From assembly GCF_020882015.2 (NCBI RefSeq), contig NZ_CP086555.2, forward strand, positions 558,001 through 622,000: a stretch of 64,000 bases of DNA. The letters are read 5' to 3'. Source of the DNA: Candidatus Borrelia undatumii. GTDB lineage: Bacteria; Spirochaetota; Spirochaetia; Borreliales; Borreliaceae. The notes beneath the pieces were generated by a model. It saw only the letters and a program-made list of their open reading frames with translations, made no database searches and was not told the DNA's origin. The position numbers were made by a program, and so were the translations under genes. Numbering within the stretch: the first letter of the stretch is position 1; each line of letters opens with the position of its first letter. Below, piece after piece: positions 1-8,392 of this stretch.

Positions 1-69
1 TGGAACATTAATAATAACGTGTTTTCTGACTTAAAGGTTGGTTTGGGGTTTGAGTTCGGTGTTATATAA
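1..69 (+). CDS. C-terminal end of an exported, barrel-like protein (5' partial)
   Basis: Frame 1 is open from the first base and stops at TAA 67-69, giving 22 residues that end in alternating hydrophobic and polar positions (DLKVGLGFEFGVI). A C-terminal strand of this kind ending near an aromatic/hydrophobic residue is typical of outer-membrane beta-barrels, but the piece is too short for a firm family call. By gene order it would be the equivalent of BB0543. The 201 bases that follow, up to prs, carry no gene I can support; a TAGAAT hexamer at 234-239 is the only promoter-like element I noticed, and its -35 region is poor. Confidence 0.45.
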   Translation, partial: WNINNNVFSDLKVGLGFEFGVI

Positions 70-270
70 AGCGCTGTGGGTCGATGAGCAGTTTTGTTAG
101 GTTTGTGCTGTTTGTCTGTTGCTTTATTTGACTTGACTTCCTCGACCGAGTGATGTCTGCTTTTTAAGAGGGTATCTTGTTGCCTTGATTTTGAGCTTTT
201 CTCTAATGTTGTTTGCGCTTTGCTGGAGTAATGTAGAATAGGAGAATTTTAAAGTGGGGGAGTTTCGGAT

Positions 271-1491
271 TTGAGTTTGCTTATTAAAAAGTCAATAGGG
301 ATTGTTGCTTGCCCCGGCGGGAAGGTTTTTGCCGGTAAAATAATCGAGGAGCTTAAGAAGGTATTTATACGCGCCGAGAGGCAGGTTGTTGAAAAAATTT
401 CGCAAACGTCTGGTCGTTTGAAAGAAGATATCTTAAAACTTGAGGGAATTTTGCCACCTTTTTTAGAGGGGCTTGAATTCTCTAACATAGGAGTTGACGA
501 AGACATGTCGATTCCTGTAAAGTTCGTTAAATTTGCTAATGGTGAATTTAAATCAGAGATTTTGAAGACCATAAGAGATAAAGATATTTTCATTGTTCAA
601 GATGTTTCCAATACTTTTCCAGTTGATGTGAATGGTAATGAAAAAGTAGTCATGACAATTAATGATCATATGATGAATTTGATGACTACTGTAGATGCAT
701 GCATGCAAGCTAAGGCCAATTCTGTGAGTGTTATTGTCCCTTCTTATCCTTACTCAAGACAGGATAAAAAACACTCAAGAGAGGGTCTGACGGCAAGTCT
801 CTTTGGTAGATTTTTAGAAGAATTGGGAGTTAAACATATTCTAACGTTAGATATTCATTCAAAAGCTATTGAGAATGTTTTCAGAAGGGCGTATTTTGAA
901 AATTTGAATGTATCTTATGAAATCTTTGAAGTTTTAGCTGAACTAATAGATATTAAAGATTTAGATTTGGTGGTTGTTTCCCCTGATACGGGGGCCGTTA
1001 ATAGGAACAAATTTTTTGCATCTAATCTTAAAAGACCCTTGGCTTTGCTTTATAAAGAGAGAGACTACTCAAGGGTAGTACATAGTGTTAGTGATTCTAA
1101 TATATCTGTTACTAAGCTTTTAGGGGATGTTGAGGGTAAAAATGTTTTTATGAGTGATGACATGTTGGCTACTGGTGGAACTTTTATTAAGGCCGTAAAA
1201 TTACTCAAAAGTATGGGAGCTAAAAAGATAATATGTGCGATAAGTTTGCCGTTTTTCAATGGGGATGCGATTAAGTATTTTGATAAGGCTTATGAAGAGG
1301 GGTATTTTTACAAAATAATAGGTACAAATGCAGTTTATCATGATTCTGAGCTTATAAATAAACCTTGGTATTGCGAGGCTAATGTTGCGCATATCTTTGC
1401 GGGTGCGATTTTTGCAATTCACAATAGAATCAGTTTACAAAAAATTCTTGATAGAAGCGACGATATTCAAAATTTAATTTCGAAGAGATAA
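271..1491 (+). CDS. prs: ribose-phosphate pyrophosphokinase (PRPP synthetase), long form
   Basis: Transfers pyrophosphate from ATP to ribose 5-phosphate to make PRPP for nucleotide salvage; cytosolic. Family landmarks are visible: the metal/substrate motif LTLDIHSKAIENVF around residue 192, the flexible-loop block VVSPDTGAVNRNKF followed by KERDYSR, and the PRPP-binding loop MSDDMLATGGTF near residue 293. At 406 residues it is much longer than the usual 310-320. The extra length lies mainly between the first helix and the FANGEF strand (about residues 30-85), which replaces the short linker of normal enzymes. The start is TTG 271, preceded by GGGGGAG about nine bases upstream. xylB follows after four bases, so the two are probably cotranscribed. 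Confidence 0.93.
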   Translation: MSLLIKKSIGIVACPGGKVFAGKIIEELKKVFIRAERQVVEKISQTSGRLKEDILKLEGILPPFLEGLEFSNIGVDEDMSIPVKFVKFANGEFKSEILKTIRDKDIFIVQDVSNTFPVDVNGNEKVVMTINDHMMNLMTTVDACMQAKANSVSVIVPSYPYSRQDKKHSREGLTASLFGRFLEELGVKHILTLDIHSKAIENVFRRAYFENLNVSYEIFEVLAELIDIKDLDLVVVSPDTGAVNRNKFFASNLKRPLALLYKERDYSRVVHSVSDSNISVTKLLGDVEGKNVFMSDDMLATGGTFIKAVKLLKSMGAKKIICAISLPFFNGDAIKYFDKAYEEGYFYKIIGTNAVYHDSELINKPWYCEANVAHIFAGAIFAIHNRISLQKILDRSDDIQNLISKR

Positions 1492-1495
1492 TTTT

Positions 1496-2863
1496 ATGAA
1501 TGTGCTAAGTATTGATATTGGTACTAGTACTTTAAAATCCGCTTTAGTTAATTCTCATTATGGAGTTTTAGAAAGTCTTGATGTAAACTACTTCGATTAT
1601 TTTGTGGTTGATTTTGAGAATTTTGATTACAGAATATGGGTTTTTGCTTTAAGAAGGGCAATTGCTAATTTCAAAGATAAGAATATAGATTGTATTTCTA
1701 TTAGTGGTATCTCTCCATGTTTAATAGCCCTTGATGCAAATCTGGTTCCTTTGGAAGTTTTACACTGGAATTCTTCCAAAACTTTTGGGAGCTTTAGGGG
1801 TAAGTCGGTCTTTTTGCCACTTGTTCTGAGAGCATGTGAAAGAGGGATTTATGATAAGGTGAGATACTTTGTATCTTGTTTTGAGTATTTTATTTATTTG
1901 CTTACAGGCAATCTTATTACAAGCTATCCCAGCTCAGCTTATGTGCCTTTTATCTGGAGTGATGCTGAGATGAGAGAGTATAATCTTGATCAAAATAAAT
2001 TTCCTCCCTTTTTGAGGATGGGGGAGATTGCTGGCAGAGTTACTAACAGTGCTAGTATTGAGTTTGGAATTAAGGATGGGGTAGAAGTAATTAATGCTGG
2101 TATGGATTATTTGAGTGTTCTTATTGGGAGCGGGGCGTTTTCCCCCGGGATTTTATCAAACAGAACTGGAACAACTGAAGGCTTTAATTTGGTTTCAGAC
2201 GAGCAGTTAGAGGGATTTTATTTACAGTATCCTTATTTTTTAGATGATTTATTCGTTATTGGAAGAATAGTTCCTTCTGGGTATTTATTGCAGATACTTA
2301 AGGATAGATTTTTTGATAAGACGAGATCTTTTAAAGATTTTTTTGAAGCAATATCCAGCATGGTAAATGATTTGGGTGGTGTCTATTTTTATGGAAGCAA
2401 AAAAGAGATTTTTTCTGATCATATTTCGGTAGATTCGCAAATAAAGGAGGATTTAAGTAAAGGTGTTTTGGGGAGTTTAGATAATCCTTTACAGATGGGT
2501 GTTGCAATACTTGAATCTTCTTATTTTGCCTTCTATAATAGGCTCTTGCAGTTTAAGTCCTTAGGAAAAGATGTGTTGGATATTTTTTTAAGTGGTTCTA
2601 ATTCGGATAATTCATTCTTAAATGAGCTAAAGGCCAATATTATTGGTAGGGATTTAAAAGTTTTTGAATTTAAGCATTCAGAAATTATCGGTAATGCAAT
2701 TTTAGCTTTTTGCCGTTTAAAGGAGTTTAAAACTCTAGGGCAGGCGTTTGAAAAGCTCGCTAGATTCAGAAAGACTATATCGTTTAATGCTGGCGTTCAT
2801 GATATCTATGTGGAGAAGTACCAAAAATATGTTTCGAATTTTAATTTATTTATTAACAGTTAA
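1496..2863 (+). CDS. xylB: FGGY-family carbohydrate kinase (xylulokinase-like)
   Basis: ATP-dependent sugar or polyol kinase of the ribokinase-unrelated FGGY fold; annotated as xylulokinase in related spirochaetes, but the substrate cannot be read from sequence. The N-terminal phosphate-binding strand-loop MNVLSIDIGTSTLKSALV (residues 1-18) and the segment GMDYLSVLIGSGAF near residue 202, carrying the likely catalytic aspartate, are present. At 455 residues it is slightly shorter than typical family members (about 480-520). It starts four bases after prs, using AAGAGA inside the prs end as ribosome binding site. Its last 18 bases overlap the convergent SPOR-protein gene. Confidence 0.85.
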   Translation: MNVLSIDIGTSTLKSALVNSHYGVLESLDVNYFDYFVVDFENFDYRIWVFALRRAIANFKDKNIDCISISGISPCLIALDANLVPLEVLHWNSSKTFGSFRGKSVFLPLVLRACERGIYDKVRYFVSCFEYFIYLLTGNLITSYPSSAYVPFIWSDAEMREYNLDQNKFPPFLRMGEIAGRVTNSASIEFGIKDGVEVINAGMDYLSVLIGSGAFSPGILSNRTGTTEGFNLVSDEQLEGFYLQYPYFLDDLFVIGRIVPSGYLLQILKDRFFDKTRSFKDFFEAISSMVNDLGGVYFYGSKKEIFSDHISVDSQIKEDLSKGVLGSLDNPLQMGVAILESSYFAFYNRLLQFKSLGKDVLDIFLSGSNSDNSFLNELKANIIGRDLKVFEFKHSEIIGNAILAFCRLKEFKTLGQAFEKLARFRKTISFNAGVHDIYVEKYQKYVSNFNLFINS

Positions 2864-3511
2864 GATATAGGCATCTTTAAATTCATTTAATGTAGATATT
2901 CTTCCCAGATCTGACTTTGCTTCTGATATGGTCTTGTAAGGCCCAGACCTAACTCTGTAGATATCCTTTTCATTTATCGTTGCTGAGTAGATTTTTGCTC
3001 TTATTTTATATTTCATTAATGCTTGAATGTTATTATCAGCGGAGATAGGATCTGATAGTGATACAAATTGTATGTAGTATTCTTTGTTAGGGTCATATTT
3101 GCTTTCAAGTTTATCTTGGCGTTGCTTTTTTGCCCTTACAATGGGTTTTGGTTTTTGAAGCGGTTCTTTTATATGTTTTTTTGTAGTCTCATGTTGTTTG
3201 ACAACCTGTAGTTCTTTTTTATTATCGATACTGCTACTTAAATTTTTATTCTTTTTAAGATCTTTTGTAAGATCAATTATAATTTCGTTTGCATTGTCAG
3301 TTATTTTTAACGTTTCTTCGGTATTTTCATTTTCTGTAGCTTTTTTTCCTTCTGTTTCTTGTAAAACAATATTTTTGCTTGCGATATCAGAGGCCAGATT
3401 TTTGTTTGGGAAGAAAATAATTATTCCAAGAAATATTATCGTGCAAACGGCTATAATCGAAGTAAGCGCTACTAAAAAGCCTTTGTTACTATTTTCATTC
3501 AAATCTTTCAC
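2846..3511 (-). CDS. membrane-anchored SPOR-domain protein
   Basis: A 221-residue protein with one membrane segment (about residues 14-34, FLVALTSIIAVCTIIFLGII) after a short cytoplasmic tail, then a long Lys/Glu/Asn-rich linker and a C-terminal SPOR-type domain (about residues 143-219, starting EYYIQFVSLSD and containing IYRVRSGPYKTISEAKSDL). SPOR domains bind denuded peptidoglycan at division sites, so a periplasmic role in cell division or wall remodelling is likely. The start is GTG 3511 with GGAGG six bases upstream, inside the end of coaE (17-base overlap), so it is translationally linked to the polA-coaE group. Position matches BB0546. Linker composition is low-complexity. Confidence 0.75.
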   Translation of the reverse strand: MKDLNENSNKGFLVALTSIIAVCTIIFLGIIIFFPNKNLASDIASKNIVLQETEGKKATENENTEETLKITDNANEIIIDLTKDLKKNKNLSSSIDNKKELQVVKQHETTKKHIKEPLQKPKPIVRAKKQRQDKLESKYDPNKEYYIQFVSLSDPISADNNIQALMKYKIRAKIYSATINEKDIYRVRSGPYKTISEAKSDLGRISTLNEFKDAYILTVNK

Positions 3512-4106
3512 CCATTACCTCCTTCATTTTTGCATTAACTTTTTTCTTCAGATAATAATAACTTCCATTGTTAATTATATTTATTATTTTTAGATTTAGA
3601 GTATTTTTGTTGAAAAAAATGCGTTTTTGCAGCTTGAGGATGTTTGTAATCAAATTATCATCAAGGTTGCGATCTAATTTGAGTCTTGTCTTTATTACAG
3701 TATCACTTGATGTTATAACAAATATGTGTTTGCAGAATTGCTCAAGATTCAACTTAAAAAGCAACGCGGAATTTATTATCACTTTATCAAATGTATTTTT
3801 CAATATTTTGTTCTTTACTTCTTTCTTTATAAAGGGGTGTGTTATTGCTTCTAGGTCTTCCATTTTTCCTTTATCATTAAAAACAATTTTTCCGAGTTTA
3901 AATCTTTCTATTTTATTTCTATCATTTAATATCTTCCTACCAAAGATCTTGACTATCTGATCTCGTTTTTCACTTAGAGCCGCATGTCCAATTTTATCTA
4001 CATCTATTTCATGATACCCATACTCACTTATAATTATTTTTGAAACAGTATTTTTGCCAGTCGCTATCCTGCCTGTTATCCCAATTATGGATGCATTTCT
4101 CCCCAT
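3495..4106 (-). CDS. coaE: dephospho-CoA kinase
   Basis: Catalyses the last step of coenzyme A synthesis, phosphorylating the 3'-hydroxyl of dephospho-CoA. The P-loop GITGRIATGKNTV lies at residues 9-21, where the common GGIGSGKS pattern is loosened; the EITHPFIKKEV-like segment (AITHPFIKKEVKNKI, near residue 87) is the family's CoA-binding region. Length 203 is normal for the family. The gene overlaps polA upstream by 22 bases and the SPOR gene downstream by 17, so cheY1-fliS-flgN-like-polA-coaE-SPOR appear to be one minus-strand transcription unit. The divergent P-loop lowers certainty only slightly, because the length and context agree. Confidence 0.88.
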   Translation of the reverse strand: MGRNASIIGITGRIATGKNTVSKIIISEYGYHEIDVDKIGHAALSEKRDQIVKIFGRKILNDRNKIERFKLGKIVFNDKGKMEDLEAITHPFIKKEVKNKILKNTFDKVIINSALLFKLNLEQFCKHIFVITSSDTVIKTRLKLDRNLDDNLITNILKLQKRIFFNKNTLNLKIINIINNGSYYYLKKKVNAKMKEVMGERFE

Positions 4107-6853
4107 GATTTTCCGGTTTCAATATTTGAGTTTAAGGGAAGCCTTAAGGGATAAGCATTTTCCATCATTTCCTTAATTATCTTTATTGCCTCTTCACACT
4201 CTTGCTCGGGAGACTCAACTAGCATTTCATCATGAACTTGTAAGAGTATCTTTGACTTCAACTTTCTGAGCCTAAATTCATCATAAACTTTGATCATTGC
4301 AATTTTCATTACATCAGCTGCGCTTCCTTGAATTGTACTGTTTATAGCTATGCGTTCAGCACCCGAACGCTCCGTATAATTTTGACTATTAATTTCTTTA
4401 ACATATCGCCTTCTTTTTAAAAGAGTTTCGCTATAACCATTTTTTCTTACAAAGTTTATCTGGTTTTTCATAAAAGTTTCTATCTTGGGATAAAGAGCAA
4501 AGTAGGAGTCAATAAATTTTTTTGCCTCTTCTCTTGAAATTGATAAATCTTTTGCAAGTCTAAAGTCTGACATTCTATAAATTATTCCAAAATTAATTGA
4601 TTTTGCCATTCTTCTCATCAAGGGAGTTACTTTGTCTTTGTCTACTTTAAAAAGTTTCGATGCTGTTTCTGTGTGGATGTCTTTCTTACTTTTGAAAGCC
4701 TCGATTAGATTTTCATCTTCTGAAAGGTGTGCCAGTATTACAAGTTCAATTTGTGAGTAGTCACCGGAAATGAAAATATTGCCTTTCTCCGGTTTAAAAG
4801 CCTCTCTTATTCTGCGACCTCTCTCATCCTTGATTGGAATATTTTGTAAGTTAGGTGATGTACTTGAAATCCTCCCCGTTGCCGTTCTTATTTGTAAAAA
4901 ATTAGTTTGTATTTTATTTGTTTTTTTGTTAATAAAATCTACTAGAATATCCGTGTACGTACTTTTCAACTTTACAAGCTGTCTGTGTTGTATGATTTTT
5001 TCTACCACAGCATGTTGAGGCTTTATTGCCTCTAGTAACCTACTCTCTGTTGAGTCCTGCTTAGCATCTTCTGGTATACTCAGATTCAATTTTTCAAATA
5101 AGACTTCGTGTAGTTGTCTTGTTGAATTTAGGTTAAATTCAATGCCTATGCTCTCGATTATTTCATTTTCAAGTAACTTTAATTCTTTATCAAGCTCATG
5201 GCTATATTGCCTCAAGTAATCTCTGTCAGCATAAATGCCATTTTCTTCCATATCTGTAATAACATTACTAAATGGCATTTCTATTTCCATCATCAAGCCC
5301 TCAAGGTTATCTTCTTTAAGCTTTTTTGTAAAGACTTTAAATAGTCTGAAAGTGATATCAGCATCTTCAGCAGAATAATTGGATACTATTTCAAGTGGAA
5401 CGCTCTTTAATGTGCTATTTTTTGCAACTATCTCCTCGTATGTGATATTCTTATGCATTAAATACTTTTCTGCTAAAAAATCAAGAGATACTTTTGTGTT
5501 TGAGTCAATAATATAAGCTGCTATCATTGTGTCAAAGTGAGGAGAAATTGGATCAAAGCCGTTATGCTTAAGTATTTTGTAATCGAATTTATAATTTTGA
5601 CCAATTAATTTAGGTTCTGTTTTGAAAAATTCATTAAATTTTTTTACTATGTATTCTTTCTCAATAAATTTTTTTTCCTTATTGTCTATTGGAATGTAAT
5701 ACCCTTCAAACTCTTTAAATGCAACTGAGATTCCAATTATTTTAGCGTCATAGGCATTCAAAGAGGTCGCCTCTGTGTCTATTGCTACATACTGTGTTTT
5801 TTTTAGTTTTTCTATTAATGAGTCAAGCTGTTCCCTAGTTAATATCGTTTCATATTTAATATTTTCTTCCTGTATTGTCTTTAAATTGCTTGAATATGGC
5901 GTTATTGTCTTCAAGATGTCTTTGTCTGCTTGGTTGATAGTCGGCACCCTTTCCTGGAAGATTGACTTTTGTATCTGATTTATAGATGTTTGCTTTAAGA
6001 TGTCTTTCTTATAAGACTTAATTAATTTTATCGCAGAGTGTTCCTCAAAAAGTTCTATAACATCTTCTTTAAAATTTCCCAGTTTAAATTCTTCAAGATC
6101 AGGTAACTCTAGATCTTCTACAAGACTAACAAGTTCATAGCTTAAAAAAGCATTTTCTTTTTCTTTTATTAAAATTTCTTTGTATCTATTGTCAATAGAA
6201 TCTATGTTTTCGTATATTCCATTTAATGTCTTAAATTCACTCAGTAGCCTAGCAGCGCCTTTTTCTCCGATTCCTTTAACGCCTGGGATATTGTCTGATC
6301 TGTCTCCAACAATGGATAAATAATCCTTTATTTGAGAACTATCTATTGCAAATTTTCTCCTCACATAATCATAATCCATTTCTACAAAGTTGCCGTTTTC
6401 GAGTTTTAGTATTCTGGTTTGATCTGACATCATTTGCAATAAATCTTTGTCTGGAGATATGATATATGTTAAATAATTGTTTGTTTCCGCTTTTCTTACA
6501 AAACTAGCAATAAGGTCATCGGCTTCATACCCTTGTATCTCAAAAATTGGAATATTTGCCCTCATTAGTCCTTCTTTTATCCAGTAGATTTGAGGTATTA
6601 AATCATCAGGAGGAACGTCTCTTGTTGATTTGTAGCTTGGATATTTTTCTTTTCTAAAAGTTTGAGTCTCTGAATCAAAGGTTACAACAAGGCTTTCTGG
6701 ATTTTTCTCTTTCATTATAAAAAAAAGAGTTTTGAAAAATCCAAAAAATGCATTAATGTTTTCGCCTCTCCTATTAAAAAGAGGAGTGCCCTTCATTACG
6801 TGGTAACTCCTAAATACTATATTTAAGGCATCGATGAGATAAATCGTTTTCAT
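4085..6853 (-). CDS. polA: DNA polymerase I with both exonuclease domains
   Basis: Gap-filling and primer-removing polymerase, 922 residues. N-terminal 5'-3' exonuclease (residues 1-290) has the conserved EADDLIASF and ISPDKDLLQM segments and the helix-hairpin-helix GDRSDNIPGVKGIGEKG. The 3'-5' exonuclease domain (about 340-530) keeps its acidic residues: AIDTEATSL, NYKFDYKIL and a later SAEDADITF block. The polymerase domain has motif A SGDYSQIELVILAHLS, motif B RRMAKSINFGIIYRMSDF and motif C LLQVHDEMLVE. In motif B the glycine that normally follows the O-helix tyrosine is an arginine. ATGA overlap (6850-6853) couples it to the preceding flgN-like gene, an unusual partner for a polymerase. 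Confidence 0.97.
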   Translation of the reverse strand: MKTIYLIDALNIVFRSYHVMKGTPLFNRRGENINAFFGFFKTLFFIMKEKNPESLVVTFDSETQTFRKEKYPSYKSTRDVPPDDLIPQIYWIKEGLMRANIPIFEIQGYEADDLIASFVRKAETNNYLTYIISPDKDLLQMMSDQTRILKLENGNFVEMDYDYVRRKFAIDSSQIKDYLSIVGDRSDNIPGVKGIGEKGAARLLSEFKTLNGIYENIDSIDNRYKEILIKEKENAFLSYELVSLVEDLELPDLEEFKLGNFKEDVIELFEEHSAIKLIKSYKKDILKQTSINQIQKSIFQERVPTINQADKDILKTITPYSSNLKTIQEENIKYETILTREQLDSLIEKLKKTQYVAIDTEATSLNAYDAKIIGISVAFKEFEGYYIPIDNKEKKFIEKEYIVKKFNEFFKTEPKLIGQNYKFDYKILKHNGFDPISPHFDTMIAAYIIDSNTKVSLDFLAEKYLMHKNITYEEIVAKNSTLKSVPLEIVSNYSAEDADITFRLFKVFTKKLKEDNLEGLMMEIEMPFSNVITDMEENGIYADRDYLRQYSHELDKELKLLENEIIESIGIEFNLNSTRQLHEVLFEKLNLSIPEDAKQDSTESRLLEAIKPQHAVVEKIIQHRQLVKLKSTYTDILVDFINKKTNKIQTNFLQIRTATGRISSTSPNLQNIPIKDERGRRIREAFKPEKGNIFISGDYSQIELVILAHLSEDENLIEAFKSKKDIHTETASKLFKVDKDKVTPLMRRMAKSINFGIIYRMSDFRLAKDLSISREEAKKFIDSYFALYPKIETFMKNQINFVRKNGYSETLLKRRRYVKEINSQNYTERSGAERIAINSTIQGSAADVMKIAMIKVYDEFRLRKLKSKILLQVHDEMLVESPEQECEEAIKIIKEMMENAYPLRLPLNSNIETGKSWGEMHP

Positions 6854-7248
6854 ATCTTAACATCTACTAAAATCGGGTTATTGTGCTTAAAAAGACGCCT
6901 AGAGAAGTTTGCCTTCGGTATTGTTGATTTTTGTTCATAAAGTCCCTTCATAGTTTTATATGAATTTTGGTACATTATGCATATTTCTTCTTTGAGTAAG
7001 TTAATATCCTCGATTAATGTTTCAACTTCTTTCTGCGGTCTGTCTTGCGCCCCTAGCCATGCACTTATAGTGATGTAATAGTTGCTGATGGAGCTTGAAA
7101 TTAAATCTTTTCTAGGGTTTGTGAAATTTAATACACCAATTGCTCCCTTATTGACGCTTTCACTCTCAAATACTAAAATGGCTCTTAATTTTTTAAGCTC
7201 AAGCATTAAATCTCGCAAATATTTTTCCAATACTTGGTTAGCTGACAA
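6850..7248 (-). CDS. small helical protein, possible FlgN-type flagellar chaperone
   Basis: A 132-residue, mostly helical soluble protein with no signal peptide. I do not recognise a clear family signature. The layout resembles FlgN-type export chaperones: a first long helix with leucine spacing (residues 5-30), a second around 80-110 (LIEDINLLKEEICIMYQNSY) and a polar basic tail. It overlaps fliS upstream by 11 bases and polA downstream by four, and sits next to a flagellin chaperone, which supports a flagellar role by context only. The start is TTG 7248 with AGGA about seven bases upstream. By order it corresponds to BB0549, usually annotated as hypothetical. Confidence 0.5.
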   Translation of the reverse strand: MSANQVLEKYLRDLMLELKKLRAILVFESESVNKGAIGVLNFTNPRKDLISSSISNYYITISAWLGAQDRPQKEVETLIEDINLLKEEICIMYQNSYKTMKGLYEQKSTIPKANFSRRLFKHNNPILVDVKI

Positions 7249-7657
7249 TGTTGATTCCTAATTTCTTGTTGCAGGTATCACGATCCTTACTGAGCGTCTC
7301 TTTCCAAGCTGCATGCAAATTTTTAAGATGTCTGATTACCTCTTGAATGCTTTCTCTATTTTTTTCTAATATAACCCGATCTAATTCTTTGTTTAAAAAG
7401 GAATATATCGAGAATAATTGTCTAGAGATATCGCCTCCATCTTCAAAATTCAGGGTAGACATCAACTCAGTAATTATGTCTTGTGCATGGTATACCTTTT
7501 TATCAGCCTGCACTATGCTCTTTGGATCTTCTTTTTGGTAGAATTCCTCAGCAATTTCTAAATCTTGTATAGCCCTCTCATAAAGCATTACTAGCAACAA
7601 GAGTGGACTTGATGTATTGATCTGTGTTTTCTTGTATATATCTTCTTTTGCTGTCAA
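7238..7657 (-). CDS. fliS: flagellin export chaperone FliS
   Basis: Cytoplasmic chaperone that binds the C-terminus of flagellin and keeps it unpolymerised before export. The 139 residues carry the family's pattern: a short N-terminal strand region ending in SSPLLLLVMLYERAIQDLEIA (first long helix, residues 16-36), a central helix with the YHAQDIITELMSTLNFEDGGDIS block typical of FliS, and a final helix SYSFLNKELDRVILEKN-like. It starts at TTG 7657 with GGGGAAG just upstream, ten bases after the end of cheY1. In Borrelia flagella are periplasmic and also shape the cell. Length is normal for FliS (about 125-140). Confidence 0.85.
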   Translation of the reverse strand: MTAKEDIYKKTQINTSSPLLLLVMLYERAIQDLEIAEEFYQKEDPKSIVQADKKVYHAQDIITELMSTLNFEDGGDISRQLFSIYSFLNKELDRVILEKNRESIQEVIRHLKNLHAAWKETLSKDRDTCNKKLGINIVS

Positions 7658-7667
7658 GAATCTTCCC

Positions 7668-8075
7668 CTATTTCAGTGTTCTTATTTGCTCTCTTATTTG
7701 ATCTTCTCTGAAGGGTTTTGTAATATAGCCACTAGCGCCAAGCTCCAAAGCTTTTTTAATGAGTTCTTGCTTTCCAAGTGCTGTAACCATTAATACATTA
7801 ATTTTTTTTGAAAATTTACTATTGATTTCATTTATTCTCTCAAGAGCCGTAATGCCATCCATTCCCATCATTGTTATATCAAGAGTTATTAGGTCAATTT
7901 CCTCCCGTTGTTCAAACTCTCTAACCGCTTCAAACCCATCTTCTGCTTCAAAAAACTCGCTAAAGCCTAACTTTTTTAATATCTTTATTAGATTTTTTCT
8001 CATAAAGACAGAATCATCAACAACTAGGGCTTTTCTATTTTCTTTCAAACTCCACTCCTCGCTTAATTTTAGCAT
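7668..8075 (-). CDS. cheY1: CheY-type response regulator (CheY1)
   Basis: Single-domain receiver that carries a phosphoryl signal from CheA to the flagellar motor. All switch residues are present: the acidic pair in VVDDSVFMRK, the phospho-acceptor Asp in LITLDITMMGMDG, Thr in MVTALG and Lys in ITKPF. Length from ATG 8075 is 135, but that ATG has no ribosome binding site; TTG 8048, giving a 126-residue protein beginning LKENRKALVV, has AGGAG about seven bases upstream and may be the true start. It heads the minus-strand group with fliS, so it is genetically separate from the cheA1 operon further along. By order it equals BB0551. Confidence 0.9.
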   Translation of the reverse strand: MLKLSEEWSLKENRKALVVDDSVFMRKNLIKILKKLGFSEFFEAEDGFEAVREFEQREEIDLITLDITMMGMDGITALERINEINSKFSKKINVLMVTALGKQELIKKALELGASGYITKPFREDQIREQIRTLK

Positions 8076-8392
8076 AACAAGACATCAAAAGTGATTTTAA
8101 TATCAATTAAAGATATAATTCACAATTGCCAGTTTTGTTCTTTTTTAGCTATTTTCTTTATATTTTAAAGTTGGCCTATTTATCTCTTAAGTATCTAGGT
8201 TCGAACTGCCTTCTAGTTATTAAGTTAAATTTTCGACATTGTTTTTAGTCTTAAACTTTTAATATTTGTTATTTTTATATTTTAGATAAGAATTGCTTAT
8301 ACTTTTATTTCTTTCCTTAAGGATAACGTATATTGTTTGCATTATTTTGTTAAAATGTACTCTGAATTTTTAGTAACTTTGATGCTGAGTTT
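8076..8392. other. 317-base divergent intergenic region, cheY1/ligA
   Basis: This is the longest gap in the window. It is extremely A+T-rich, has stop codons in all frames, and I see no RNA gene. It must hold the promoters for the minus-strand cheY1 group and for ligA. The best candidate is an extended -10 (TGTTAAAAT) near 8348-8356 pointing toward ligA. No clear inverted repeat or operator was noticed. Confidence 0.6.
8348..8356 (+). promoter_or_regulatory. extended -10 element for ligA
   Basis: TGTTAAAAT, an extended -10 hexamer with a TG one base upstream, lies 36 bases before the ligA ATG. There is no good -35 at the right distance, which extended -10 promoters tolerate. Confidence 0.4.
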
